64,000 bases of DNA from Panagrolaimus kolymaensis (Eukaryota > Nematoda > Chromadorea > Rhabditida > Panagrolaimidae), in the NCBI GenBank assembly GCA_028622995.1, contig JAJQJQ010000007.1, positions 1,426,001-1,490,000 on the forward strand, in the 5' to 3' direction. The notes below the pieces were generated by a model. The model had not been told where the DNA came from and did not search any database. It was given only the letters and a program-made list of their open reading frames with translations. A program made the translations under genes and the position numbers. This document shows, piece by piece, positions 22,183 through 35,100 of the stretch. The stretch's first letter is position 1. The number at the start of each line of letters is the position of its first letter.

Positions 22183-23700
22183 ATGTCATCAACAAATCCA
22201 TCACCCTTCGTTTATTGGGCTCAAGATAATGATAAAATTTTTCTTCGAGTCGATTTAAGAGATGCTAGTGTAAGTCTTTTTTTGAAGTTCATACTTTGAT
22301 CCCATGAATATGTTTTCATTTATCAGGATGTAAATGTTTCATTAAACAACAAAAAGCTTCAATTTGATGCAAATGGACATAGCGGACAAGGAAAAAAGCA
22401 ATATAAATTTGAGCTCAATCTTGCAGCTGATGTCAAAGTGAGTACTCCTTTATTGTTATCATCTCAAACTTTTGAATGCTTTAGAGTGAACCAAATTTGA
22501 AGACGACCGGCTCTCAAGTTGAAATTGAATTGCGTAAAGTTGATTCAGAATTTTGGACAAATTTAATTCAAGAATCAAAAAGGCCACATTGGCTAAAATT
22601 TGACTTCAATCGATGGAAAGATCCCGATGGATCAGATCATGAAGCGGCTGATGAAGATATAATTGTATGTTCTGCTTTTAATTATTCATACATAAAGATG
22701 AAATTTTTTAGTCATCAGAAGATAAAATTAAAGAATGGGCTAAAAGATATGGTGGTACACTTCCTGAAGAAAACAGCAGCGAAAAATTCTCAATGGATTT
22801 CTGTAAGTTTTGTAACATGTACATGCAAAAATATGCTCTTTTTATTGATGACTACAAAAGTTGTAATCAATGAAAGACATCTTTTATCAAAAACCATTGT
22901 TTTATGTTTTTATACTCGAGAAAATGAAAAGTTTTTCAGTGATGGCATTTTATATTTTTGCTTTCAATGTTCTTATGTTCCTTGCTCATTTTTATATCCT
23001 TTCATGTTTAACTTCTGGATATTATTCAAAAGGTTCTTGTAAGTTTAACATAGCTGCTTCTTTCCTTTTTAAGATCGATCTTTGTTGTTTTTAGTATACT
23101 TCAAATCATTTTGGCAAGATCGTCGCTTGGGATTTTATGCATGTACAGCTTTACAATACATCGATGTTCTTCATGGTTTTCTTGGCATTACAAAATCTGG
23201 ATGGTCTACTGGTATTATTCAAGTCACAGGTCGATTGGTAATGTTCGCAATAATAGATAATTGTCCTATTCTCCACAATTCAACTTCAACTTTTTTGTTA
23301 ACGTTCGTGTACTTTTTGGTAGAACAATTTAGATATCCATATTATGCTGTATCTGCTCTTGGTATTGAACTTTATATCCTTACATGGTTACGCTATACAA
23401 TATGGATTGTTCTTTATCCATCTGGACTGGTGCTTGAAGCAATTTCAATCATTCGTTCAATCCCTTATTATTATGAAAGTGGGAAATGGTCCATTGCTCT
23501 TCCTAATTCACTGAATTTTTCTTTCAACTTCGGCATTTTTCTCGCTATTTTTGTGACTACGGTGTTTCCTAAAAGTAATTTAACCATTTCTAATACCTTT
23601 AAATCTTCATGGACATTTTTTAGTTGCATACACTTTGCTCACTCATATGCGCCGTCAACGAACTAAGAAATTTGCAAACAAAAACAAGAAACAGCTATAA
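22183..23700 (+). CDS. HACD3-type very-long-chain 3-hydroxyacyl-CoA dehydratase with CS domain
   Basis: Seven exons (22183-22269, 22327-22437, 22485-22664, 22712-22802, 22940-23038, 23095-23574, 23624-23700) give 374 residues, close to human HACD3 (362). The N-terminal ~110 residues form a p23-like CS domain (FVYWAQDNDKIFLRVDL, HWLKFDFNRWKD). The rest is the multi-pass PTPLA/HACD domain with LQYIDVLHGFLGI, FRYPYYA and LRYTIWIVLYPSGLVLEA; the Tyr of FRYPYYA and the Glu of GLVLEA are the expected catalytic pair. The C-terminus is basic (RRQRTKKFANKNKKQL), a likely ER-retention tail. The enzyme dehydrates 3-hydroxyacyl-CoA in the ER fatty-acid elongation cycle. The exon 3 to exon 7 phases close exactly, supporting the model. 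Confidence 0.88.
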
Positions 23701-23777
23701 CATCACGAAGCTTGTATTGATTTTGTAATGTTTACTTGTTTGTTTAAGATTATTTATTATAATTTATTATTTCTTTA

Positions 23778-23816
23778 ACAAGCAGGTTCGCCTCCTTCGG
23801 GGGGCTCCTTGCTTGT
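23778..23816 (+). repeat. GC-rich stem-loop with TTCG tetraloop
   Basis: ACAAGCA (23778-23784) pairs exactly with TGCTTGT (23810-23816). Inside, GCCTCC and GGGGGC pair around a TTCG loop, a classic stabilising tetraloop. It lies 78 bp after the stop codon of the HACD3-like gene, in the likely 3' UTR. It could act in mRNA stability or 3' end formation, or be a miniature-element remnant. Confidence 0.6.
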
Positions 23817-24059
23817 CTGTTTTTAAATAATAAAAAAATTTGAATGACTAACAAAGATTCCAAAAATAAAAGCGGTTCATTACACTTTTAAAGCTCTAAC
23901 TTTTATCAACTAAAAAGAATAATGAATTCATAACATCCTTCTGATGTTAAAAACTTTAACATCTTTTTGTTTGGCATAGTAACAACAACTTTTCTCGGGT
24001 TTTTATTTATAAATAATTAAGAGATGCTCGTCTTGTATCTAAAATCCTAGAGCATTTTT

Positions 24060-24390
24060 GAATCGTTTATATCCTTCTTTATCGATGGATCCTTCTCCTT
24101 CTTTGGATCCTTCTTCTTATTCTTAGGATTCTTCCCCATATTTGGAACTTCTTTTACACCTATACATCCTTCTACACCTATACATCCTTCTACATCTATA
24201 GCCCCTTCTACAACTATAGAATCTTCTACGTCTAATCACTCTTCTTTCTTGGATCCTTCCCATGCCTTGGGTCTTCTTCTACATGTATAGTTCCGTCTAC
24301 ATATATTTTCCGTTCTACATCTATAACTCCTTTTACGTCTATTAATCCTTCTACATTTATAGATCCTTCTTCATCCTTGAATCTTTCTGA
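24060..24390. repeat. Degenerate ~18-bp tandem repeat (minisatellite)
   Basis: Units close to ATCCTTCTACACCTATAC recur in tandem, best preserved at 24150-24235 and 24285-24370. Related CTTCTTTGGATCC-type units lie at the left edge. Units vary by substitutions and small length changes. No reading frame is evident. Confidence 0.7.
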
Positions 24391-24470
24391 TCTTCGCTTT
24401 CAAAAGAATGAATATTTTCATGCTAATTATTTTCATTCATTTTTTCTCCCTTTCGTTTGGATCTTACTTC

Positions 24471-26078
24471 TACACTGAAAAAAAAGACGCAAAAAAAATA
24501 TTGTTATAGTTTTGATTCGTTAAATTTTTATCAATTTTTTGATAAAATGCATGCAAAAACTTGGATTTTATGAAAAAAATTACCTAATTTTCAAAAAGTG
24601 CAAGCGTTGAAGACAAAAGAAGGGAAACTTTCGTGCCGAGAAAAAAAAAAGAAAAAAGATGGGAGTAGAAGTTTTTTCAAAAATCTTTTGTGTCTTGCAG
24701 CGAACTTAGTTTAACATGCAGCGAGCTGTCTTTGAGTTTTTTGCATAAAACTTTTTTCATTCTTCGCTTTTTTTGCCTCTTTTTCTTTCAAAGTTCTGAA
24801 ATAAATTGACCTTGGTGTATTATCTTTATTTGGTGGATTTTTAGTGTCCTGATGTCTTCTCTTTCTCGTCATCTTCGTTGTTGCCTTGGAATGTTACATG
24901 ATATTTCAGGTGCTCATGATTGTTTTTTCTCATGGAATGCTTTTCTTGATGTGTTGGCTGTTACTTCATGGCTTTCTGGTTTGATTTTTCTCCTTTTTTG
25001 TGGTTCTTTTGTGTTTTCTAGTTTTAGCAAAGCTTGCCTTCTCTCATCAAGGTGTTGAAACTTTACATGGGAGTTATTATGGTTATCTCTCAACATGGAA
25101 ATCTTCTGATGTCTTTGGTCTTATTGCTTTGATCTCACGAGGTTGTTTGTTAATAATGATAATATTCAGATTTCTTTGTTGTTTTTAGTGATAACACATG
25201 TTACGGACAATGCACTGTTCTCTTTTCCATGATCTCATGTTCTTTTGTTTCTCTCCATAGCATTATCGATGTTACATGGAGTTGCTTTATCAGGTTTGCT
25301 TGCATATGTTTATTACCGCCTAACAATATCTTCCAATTTTAGTTGATTTTCTCTGATGTCTCTTGCTGTTATGTTCCACATCTTTATCTGTATGATGTCC
25401 TCCTGATGAAAAGTTAGTTCTTTTTCATGTTTTGTTACTAAAAAAGTTACTTTTAGGAAACATAGCAGCTACAAATCTTTCAGAATGCAATGATCTCTTG
25501 TTATGGTCCATATGGTCCATGATTCTCAACATGATGGTGTTCTCAGCATATGTCTCCATGAAAAGAACTGAATTATAAGGATGCACGCAACTCTTCATGA
25601 ATTTGTTCCAATTCTCGCGATGTTCAAACATGAAAACGGATGGTCTATGGAAGTTCTCATGGTAATACTACACGAAAAAGCAACAGAAGAAGCATATTTC
25701 ATGAGAATATTTTGTGTTTAATTTGATTGTATTTTGTAATGCTATTTTTTGTATTTCATGAATAAATTGTGTGATAACGATATTACTGTGTATGTTTCAT
25801 GCGGGGTGGAGTAGTGTTATTGCAGGTTTAATAAGCGCAGCGTACGGTAGGATAAGGAGAATAAGTGCTAGCAGGTACGGTATTATCAGGCTCGTTGGTG
25901 CCAAAATACTATTAATTTTTAATAAAAATATTATCATATTTTTGATAAGAATATTATGCTAAATTTGATAAAATAATTTAACTAAAAAAAACTTGGATAA
26001 GTCGTTGCATAGTCTAATAAATTAGGAATTATTTTATCAATTTTGGATAGTTTTTTTATCCTATTTTTTTTCAGTGTA
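24471..26078. mobile_element. TIR-bounded DNA-transposon-like element, 1.6 kb
   Basis: TACACTGAAAAAAAA at 24471-24485 recurs as its exact reverse complement at 26064-26078. Taking the outer TA as a target-site duplication gives terminal repeats starting CACTG, reminiscent of Tc1/mariner-type insertion at TA. The subterminal regions just inside both ends are very A/T-rich and share ATCAATTTTT/AAAATTGAT-like and AAACTTGGAT-like words. No DDE/D transposase is recognisable, so it looks non-autonomous. The interior (24840-25680) is less A/T-rich and possibly coding. The superfamily is uncertain. Confidence 0.55.
25261..25578 (+). other. Possible spliced 3' end of a membrane-protein gene inside the TIR element
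   Basis: Three exon-like segments keep one frame across good splice sites: 25261-25293 (after CTCCATAG, before CAG/GTTTG), 25343-25412 (after ATTTTAG, before A/GTTAG) and 25457-25578 (after CTTTTAG, ending TAA). They encode about 74 residues ending with a convincing hydrophobic segment (LLLWSIWSMILNMMVFSAYV) and the basic tail SMKRTEL. Upstream, 24912-24979 encodes another hydrophobic stretch in a different exon-like block (VLMIVFSHGMLFLMCWLLLHG), but I could not join it through a clean frame. This may be a decayed or unusual multi-pass gene; no family is recognised. Confidence 0.25.
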
Positions 26079-29000
26079 AAGGCTACCTATTTCACATAAT
26101 GTCTCTCCGGTGGATGAGACCCTCATTTTATCTATTCTCACATTTTTAGCTTTCATCTCATACCCAAGATCAATATCTTTTTATACGGTCAAATCATTTC
26201 TACTTTACACTTTTTTTTATAAGGGTATTACTGTAATGTACTATGTTTAAAATGTTTTTTGTTTTCTAAATAAAGTTGTTTAAAGCCAAAAAATATGTAA
26301 CAAAAAGAATTTTTGGAAGCTATAATTTGCGTTTATCGCAAGAAAAAAAATGTGAAACAATGAAATTATTGAACCGAGGTGGTTGACTTTTTCTTTATTA
26401 ACGAAGCCAAATTATTATCGATGCAAAAGCATAACAAGCAACTATTTTGGCGCATAATTGACGATGATGTTTTTAGCTCATAGCTTTTTATGCCATTATG
26501 CTTGCTTTGATACGGTAACGTTGTAAGATGCTTGCTTGTTTGTATGAGAAAATATGGAGTGGAAAGTTTTTTTGCAATATTAAAGATATACTAAGCAGCT
26601 TTTATTTTTATAGCAGCGGTATTAATGGAAAGATTACTGCTTTATAGCTTCACAATTTTAAAGAAAATCCACATTTTCACATCATTTTTTTTGTCTCTAA
26701 TGTTTTTTTAATGTCCATCACTTTTTGAAGATGCCATTAAGAGCAATAAAGAGAATACTGTATTTCCGTTTCCAAATACTTATTTCTTTTGTACCTTTTG
26801 TTTTCTTTTCCCATGACTTTCACTTTTTTCTTTTTGATTACATTAAAAAAAACAAAGCTATCTTTATTTTTTCTTAATTCACTCATAATAATTTTCCCTC
26901 CTCGTCGAATGAGTTAATTTGTTCCATTTCCAAGGTTGTGTGAGTGTGAAAATGCGCATTTTTTTTTTCAATTCAAAAATAAAAGAATGTCCTGAACCTG
27001 AAAGAATGAATGAAAAAGAGTAGTAGTCAATTGAAATGAAATTATTCTCGTCGGCTTCCCCTTATTCTTTCTTATTCCTTCTTTTTTACTTATTTTTCCG
27101 ATCACTTCCTTTAAACAATGAAAGTTCTTTTTGCATTTCCTTCTTGAATGGAAGATCTCGCCTTGATCTAACCAAAAAAAATAATGGCATTTTATTTTTT
27201 TATTTTTCATTCTTCCGCTTTCCATCCAACCATCTTCTTCTTCTCGGATTCTTGTATAAAACTAAATTAAAGCAGCCACTTTTCAAGTGAATCATTTGTC
27301 GGAATTAAGAATAAAAAAAAGGTGATGACCATGAAAAACAAATAATAATAATAATCATTATCGTTCTTCGCTGCCTTTTGGAAAATCTCATTAATGAGGT
27401 TTTTCAAGATGGAAGTGGCCTCAATTAAAAAGACAAAAAAAGCTACTTGTTGAAATTATATGAAGGTACAATTTTTAGGCTACATGTTGTTCGGGATTAC
27501 TGTAAATTATTCCCAAACGAAATTCGAACAAGTTTCTATGATGATTAACGTAAAATAAAATGAGAGTATTTGGTAGTCAAGAAAAATATCCAATATAAAT
27601 TCATCGAAATTTGCAATCCAGGTGCCATCGTAGCCCAATTAATGTTATCCCAAAAACAAATCATATTCATCTTTCAAGAAAACACCTTTGAAGTTCAAAT
27701 AAAAGCTGCTTCCGAGCAAATTAGTTTTCGTCCTTTTGAAATCTGAACTTTCTTTCTCAGGCAAGAAAAAAAGGTTGCGAATGTAACGCTTTTTACTTGA
27801 TCATTGAATCGGAAATCTTTTATTTTTGGTTGCTTGTAACAACAATCTTTTGTTTCAAACATTAGTGTCAAATCATCATCATGCAAATTAATCCTACATA
27901 ACAAGTCAACTGAGCCCATAATTATGCTTTGACTTACACACATACTCAAATTAACTTCTTCCTTTTTGGTCAGCCTCATTCTCTTGTGCTTGCATTATTG
28001 CATCGATGTTGATGTTGATGATGATGCCGTGACTAAATTAGGTTCTTTGTTCATCGTTCAAATATTTCCGTTTTATTATTTTCTTTGGCGATAGTTAAAT
28101 TAATTTTTGTAGTTTTTGAACCATTACTAAATCAAAAAAAGAATGCAGTTTTGTTATTTGGAAGTTACCCCTAAAAGCTACGGTAATCAAATGAAAAATT
28201 ATGGAAGTTTAAAACATTTTAAAACTTTTCACTAACATTAAAATCACAAAAGAAATACTATCCAAAGTGGCTTTTTTGGAAGAATTACAATTCCTTTTTT
28301 CCCTTGATCACATTAAACGGCCTAATTTGGGAGCGTTTATTTCTTTCATACTTCTTTATTTTCTCTCACGGGCAAAAACAAAAAATAGCTCGTTTCCCAT
28401 ATTTTTTTATTGTTGTGATCTCTAAAAAAGGCAAAGACATTATCACAGGAGAAAAAAAAGTAGCTCACATTATAATTTCTGGAATCAATATACTTTTAAA
28501 AAAGTTTTTTCTTCCTTTTTAATCGCGTGTGTTGCAGTATATTTTTTCTTTTGTTTCTTTTTCCTTATATTACTATAAAAAAAATTTTTTCTTGGGTTCA
28601 TATCAAGAAATGATTTCTCATTGATGTCGATTTTACAATTCCCAATCATAATTCCTTTGCCCTTATTTGACTTTTCTTTTTCACCTTTCTCTCTTTTCTT
28701 GCTTCCGCTTTTGTAATTTCTTTTGTCCTTTCTTGAACTTTTCTCTCTCATCAGTTCTTTAAAAAAATTGCATTGCCTTTTATCTTTTGCCGTGTCATAA
28801 AAAAAACTAACTCTCAAAAAAAGCCACCCGCAGCGGTGTAAATCATGTTTACCTGGATTTTAAGAGTTCATCTTCAACGGCACCAAATAAGAAAAAAAAT
28901 GCCAATAAGAAAAGAAAAGAAAGAACTGTTGCGCAAAATTTCGCACGATAATTTAAGCTCGGAATTGAGTGCCGTTATTTTATTTTACTTTTTTTCAAAA

Positions 29001-32000
29001 ACCATTGTTTTTTTTATTGTTTCAAGAAAAAGTCAGTCAGAAACACACAAATTTTAAGTGAATAAAAAAAGGTAATTTTTCTTTTAAACTTTTTGGAGTA
29101 ATAAAAGCTTATTTGAAAGCGGTGCCATTAAAGGAAGAAAAAAAGTGACAAGTGGGTGACGAAAAAAAGATGGCATAAGAATGAAATTTTTGAAACAATG
29201 GTTTTAAAGTTAATAGGATAATAATAAACAGGTTAAAAAGGTAGAGGAAGGAAAATGGGAAAATCTAGTGTATTTTGAAGATTTTTGTGATGAAGATTTT
29301 ATAGAGTACGGTATTTTTTGATTAAACACACATTTTTATTATTTGCTGACGTGAAATCTGTAAAAATGAATATAGTTTTTTGACTTTCAGCTTTTCTTAT
29401 GCTGCCATTATTTTTTTAAATGAAACAATCAAAGACACATTTTTTTTGACATATTTTTTTTGCAATTTCAAATGCATAAAAAAATTCGCTCATTTAAAAA
29501 GCATTCAAGCTCTTTTTTCTTTACCAAGTTTAGAAAAAGCTTTGATTTAGTTTTAAGCTTCACCGCTTTTTCTCGTGTTTTTTTTGTTTTCGAATTTCAT
29601 TTATTTCTATTCTCACTTTCCTCTTTCCTGAAAGCAAAGTGGTAGTTACTGTTTTTTTCTATCTCCTAAACGAAGCTTTTTATTGATGAAAGTTAAGTTA
29701 CTTTCACCATTAATTCATCCATCCATCCTTCTCATTTTATTTGAAAATATGTGGAATAGAGAAGAATCCCATTTTCAATCTGGCTAATGGATGACGAATA
29801 TTCAATCATTTTCACACTTTATTTTGTCGTTGCTTATTCACTGCTGCTTCAGTCAATTTGAAATTGATATTTTATTACTTTTTTAAATTTTTATTATACA
29901 CTTTTTCATTTTTATTGTCAAACAACTTTTTTTGTTTTCATATTAAAAACCATCGATAATTGAAAACATAATTGCTTTGAAAATTTTAATATCGTATTTT
30001 TTCTAAATTGTCAGCGTGATCGTTTTCTCTTCTTCATCATCTTTTTTCCGTCTCAATTTTTTTATTCACTTTCTTAATTGACTTTTAAGAAAATATTAAA
30101 TGTCGAAGAATCAAACTTGTTTTTTTATTCGATTTATTTTTGTTTGCTTAGATTTTAAGTGGCAATAAGTTATTAAAAAGTGACAAAAATTTGATGTGAA
30201 AAAGGTCAAATTGATCCCTCGTGTAATTATTCCCATACCGAGATTATTCCCAAGCTTGAGGGCAGGTTATTTCCTGGAAAAGAAAATGTTCAACACAACA
30301 TGCTAAAATATGTGACAAAAACATGTCTTGAGAAGGGTCATCATTTAATGACCGGAAGGAGAATGTTGCTCGAAGGTGTGAATGTGCCAATAATCGAGTA
30401 GATAAGGGCATGGCTGACATATTGTGTTTAGAGAGAAGAGATTCAATTATTTAAAATTTTAGATTGATATGTGTGTTGTTTTTATTCTTGAGCTTGGCTT
30501 ATTTATTTTTTTCTTATGCCTAAAAGCTATGATAAGTGGATTTGATTTCTTGTATATGAAATTTTGTCAACGTTAAAAAAAATACAATAAATCTTCCATT
30601 TTAAATACTGTCAACATTTTTAAATTTTTAACTTCTCTCCCCTTTTAGTTTACTTCCATCCTTCCTTTTTTTCCAATGTCCATTTTGCTGAAGCTATTAT
30701 CTCATTTTTGTTGTATTTTGCATGCAATATTATTCCTCTCTTCCACAGGTATCAATTACTTTTTTTGTTGAAAGCCATTTTCCATTGACTCTCCTCTTCT
30801 TCTCACACATCAAATCACAGATGGACTCTCCGGATGCGCTCATTCAATTTTTCAAGGTTAAATCCTTCCTTTCATTGACCATTTTTTTTAAAAACTCAAA
30901 TCATCTCATTTTCAAGCTCACCTTTTTTTTAGTTTTTCTCACTCTTAAGTATGATCATTTTGATTTCCGGCAATAATCTGACAAAAAAATTAATCCAATT
31001 TTTTTCAAATCAAGTACTTGTAATTTTTTCATGTTATAATATTGCCTTTAGAGGATGAGTGGATGTCAAGTATAATGTTTAATCAAAATTTCTTCTCATA
31101 ATACTAATCGCCACACCTTCAGTTCATTTCCGGACGCAGGTGGTGGTAATGATCTTTTTTCCTCCATCACCCAAATGGCTACCTTTTTTCCCTCGTTATT
31201 GTTATAAAAAAAAGTCATTGAGTATTGTTTTTAGAACAAAAAGATAGATATTCGCGCACTTGATGCTCATATGTATCCGTTAATCCATTCATTCATTGAA
31301 CATGATCCGGTTTGAATTAACTGCACCTTTTCAAAAAAAAAAATTTATAATGTTCATGACTTTTTATGGAACAAAATTGCTTGTTATAAATTTTTTTTAT
31401 TATAATTTGAGGTGGAGTTTATTACGGTTGGGCACAGTCATTAATGGTTAATACTCGTATATTGAAGAGAGTAGAACTTTGGTAAGAGAGAAAGTTTTTT
31501 TGATTGAAATACAAAATATGTAATTCCTTTTTGATTTCCTTAAACATTTTCCTTCCATTTTTTGTTACCGTAATCGCTTGATCATTCACGCAAAACATTT
31601 TGTCTTTTTTGTACTAAAAATTGTTTCACGCTTTTTTCCAAAATCTCGCCTCTTTTTTCTTCTTCTTTAAAATGTTTTTTTAATGAATTGCTTCCTCCTC
31701 CATATTCTTTTTCGTTGCCTTCTTCGCTGTCATCATCGTCGTTATTGTCTTCTTATTTTTTGTGAAAAGGCTCCGCCTTTTAAAAAGAGGACTTTTAGCG
31801 GCCATTTGCTCAAATTTAAAACTAAAATTGCAACCATCACCCAATCGTTGTTGAATGGCGTTAAATGGGCGGAGCAGTAGTACCTCAATTTAGTTAGATA
31901 GAAAGAGAAAATTGAGTAAAGTATCTCCGTTTTGTGTTTCCTCCTTTTCTTCTTCATCTTCTTCGAGCTGTCATTTTGAATAGTTACAGACTTTTAAAAT

Positions 32001-32131
32001 AGACATTCAGGAAAAAAAGAGTGTTTTTTAAATGAAAGCAACAGATGGTTTTTTAAAAATATTTTCGCGATTTATTTTTATTTGGCACTTTTTATTTTTG
32101 TTTTCATTTTAGATTTTTTCATTTACGTAAA
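26079..32131. other. 6-kb gene-poor tract upstream of BarH homeobox gene
   Basis: No gene is supported. The tract is A/T-rich with pyrimidine runs and a TAA trinucleotide run near 27340. The most gene-like open frame (minus strand 27979-27695, 94 codons) has no domain or splice support. By position this may be cis-regulatory DNA for the homeobox gene. Confidence 0.55.
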
Positions 32132-35100
32132 ATGAATGCCATGCTCGATCCCCGAGCTTTTATTCCATTCCTTTATGATCCCGCCACACTTTCACTTCTT
32201 CAACAGCAACAAGCTGCAGCTTTGGCGGCTCAATCCAAATCTCTTTCACTTCCAACAAGTTCATCCACATCCGCTTCATCCGCTACTTCATCATCCTTCA
32301 GAATCCATGATCTTCTTGAATCAGCTAGAGCTGATCAAGCTTCCTCAAGTTCAGGCGCCAATAATCAATCTGCAGCCGCTGCAGCGGCAGCTTTAGCCCA
32401 AATTATGGGCACAACATTTTCTAATGGGAATCCTGGAGCCACATCAACAATGGCTGCTGCTTCACTACGAATGAATATTTGTGATAGAGCTAATTCAAGC
32501 GGAGAAAATGGTAAGTAAATATTTTTTCTTTCTCTTCAAAAAAAGTTAACTACCGTAATTTTTCGCACTCTTCCATCTTTCTTTTTTTTTTCATCCGACA
32601 CGCGTTAAAAATCATTGGAAGAAGATTAACCTTCTCTTCTTCGCCTTCCTTTCTCCATTCTTTAATTCATTCCATTTTTTGAATGCAAAATGAAAAGTAA
32701 TCGTAGGAAAAAATAGAATTAAAACTCAATCAAAATCCGTGTCAATCCAATTTGCTCAAATTTTTCGAATAAAAACATAGACCAATTTTCGGCTTTTTGA
32801 ACGAAAAATTTTTACAGGAAAAAAGTTAATTGAAAAATTACTATCGTTTTTTTTGATGGCCACCACAAAAAAATAAAACAAAAAAAACATTTTTGTTTCC
32901 TCGGTTTTTGAATCGTCGACAAAAAAGGACTAAAATTTGCAACATGAAATTATCGGAAAACAACTCGATTTTTTCATGCTTGATCTGTGTCATCATTTTG
33001 TGATGACAATCATAGGGCCAGCCGAAAGAGAATGAGTCTCTCTTTATTGCAAAAAAAAAAACTAACAAACATAAGCGACAGGTGACAGCATCAATTTGTA
33101 CCCTCAATCGTTTTCTTTTTCCTTCTTTGAAGAAAAAATGAGTGATGAAAAGTAAAACGTTACAGTTTTTCAACAATTATCTCTTTTTACCTCCAAATTT
33201 ATTTTCGCTTTTCTTCAAAGTAATTTTTTTTAAAAGGGTGCCACTTAAAGCAAGCCGACCCATCTATCTACATACAAAGATGCATAACTTCATTTTCACA
33301 TAAAAACAAATCCATTAAAACTTTCACTCACTTTACTCCTTCAGATTTATTTATATTTTACTTTTACCAAATAAAAGGATGGAGTATCTCTCGCCTCACT
33401 TAGCTTTTCTTCCTTCCTCGTCTTCTTTAAATTGACGATTTCAAAACTGCTACTGCATTGTCATCATCAATTCACTTACTACCATTACCATTACTACCGC
33501 CACCACCATCGTCGCCATCGCGCTTCCATTTTGCATCCTTGCATTTTTTCGTTTTCAATGCTTTTAAAATTACTGATTATTTTCGGATGAAAGAATGCGC
33601 AAATTCCATTACAAAATTACTATTTTTTTTTCTTTCTCCCGATTCATATTGGAATTGGAATAAATAAATCTATGTTGTCTGCGGTTGCAAATTTGCGCCT
33701 CACAGATTTATACTTTTTTGTTTTTAAAATTATCCTTCATCCCTTTTCAACCGTAAAAAAGTGACAAAAATGCAAAAACAAAATTTAACTTACCGTAAGC
33801 ATAAATTTTTATAGATTCATTATTAGATGATCTTGATGGAAATCATTCTTCACGATCTTCATCGGCTGGTACACCACCACTTCATCATCGCCATGATAGA
33901 TCTTCTGGAAGCCATAATGCTTTACCCGATCGAAGCTCAAATTGCTCATCATCTGCTTCAGTTGGAGGCTCCGGAGGTCCAATGCATAGCGGAAAAAAAG
34001 CTCGTAAAGCTCGAACCATTTTCACTGATAAACAACTTCAAGAACTTGAAACAACTTTTGAACGACAAAAATATCTTTCAGTTCAAGATCGAGTTGATTT
34101 AGCTCATCGCATGGGATTAAGTGATACTCAAGTTAAAACATGGTATCAAAATCGAAGGTTAGTTTTTAGTTATAAATTTACTAATTTATAATGCCTTATT
34201 TTATTTCCTAAACTTAACTATATAAAGCGTCTATACCATATTCTCACTTTAATTCGTTAACCTCATTTTTCAATATTGCCACTTTTTTATTAAAAAATTC
34301 TAAGAAGACGACCATAATTTGTTTCTTAATTAATTTTATTAAAAACTCTTGAATGTTTTATTACAAAAATAAATTTCATGTTCTTTTCATGTTCATTTTT
34401 GAGTTAATTCTAATGGTTGTCTAAAAAAGCTGTCATAATCCGTTTCGGCTTTTCAATGATCATCACTTTCCTTTTTTATGCGAAACAGCAGCTTGACCAT
34501 TCTCTTTTTATTATTTCAAAGAACCCAAAATGAAATTTGACTCTGAAAAAAATAGTCATTTCAGTTTCAAAAAAAACCACAAAAAAGAGTTTCCGACAAC
34601 TAATTTCTTTGCAGCCACAACGGCTGACACTTGTTTTCGGATTAATTTCGATTTTACATCCCTCTTCTTTTTTATAGATGGAAAAAGAATAATTGTCGAT
34701 CATTAGACACGCGATCAAACGGAATTTTTTAAGAGTTTTACTTTACTAACTAAAAAATAAGAAACAAAAGTTAATTATCTTTTTTTACTGAAAGAATTAC
34801 TTATGAGAGATTAATTAGTGGATAGTGTTTTTTAAAGTATAATTGAAATAAAAAATTTCTAGGACGAAATGGAAGCGACAAGCTGCTGTAGGTGTTGATT
34901 TACTTCATGAAGCATCAAATATGGCTGCGGTACAAAATTTGCTACGAACAAATCCATATTGGACCCAATATCTTGCAAATCATGCCTTTGCTCAACAACG
35001 ATTATGTCAAGCGGGAATTATTCAACCTGGTTTAGGCCCCAATGGAACAGGATTCGCGATGATGTTTCCTCCTGGAATGATGCCTCCAACATCCTCATTG

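Larger units (their letters stand above)
23701..24470. other. Intergenic with hairpin and tandem repeat
   Basis: There is no gene. This stretch holds a GC-rich hairpin at 23778-23816 just downstream of the HACD3-like stop and a degenerate tandem repeat at about 24060-24390, and ends at the left terminus of the TIR element. Confidence 0.65.

Noticed and set aside
24914..25631. Minus-strand frames inside the TIR element (60 and 68 codons)
   Set aside because: Protein-like composition, but they end without compatible splice sites, while the plus strand has better exon borders; kept only as a reason to check both strands.
27695..27979. 94-codon minus-strand frame with varied composition
   Set aside because: No recognisable domain, no splice or upstream acceptor context, isolated in gene-poor DNA; could be revisited with RNA-seq.
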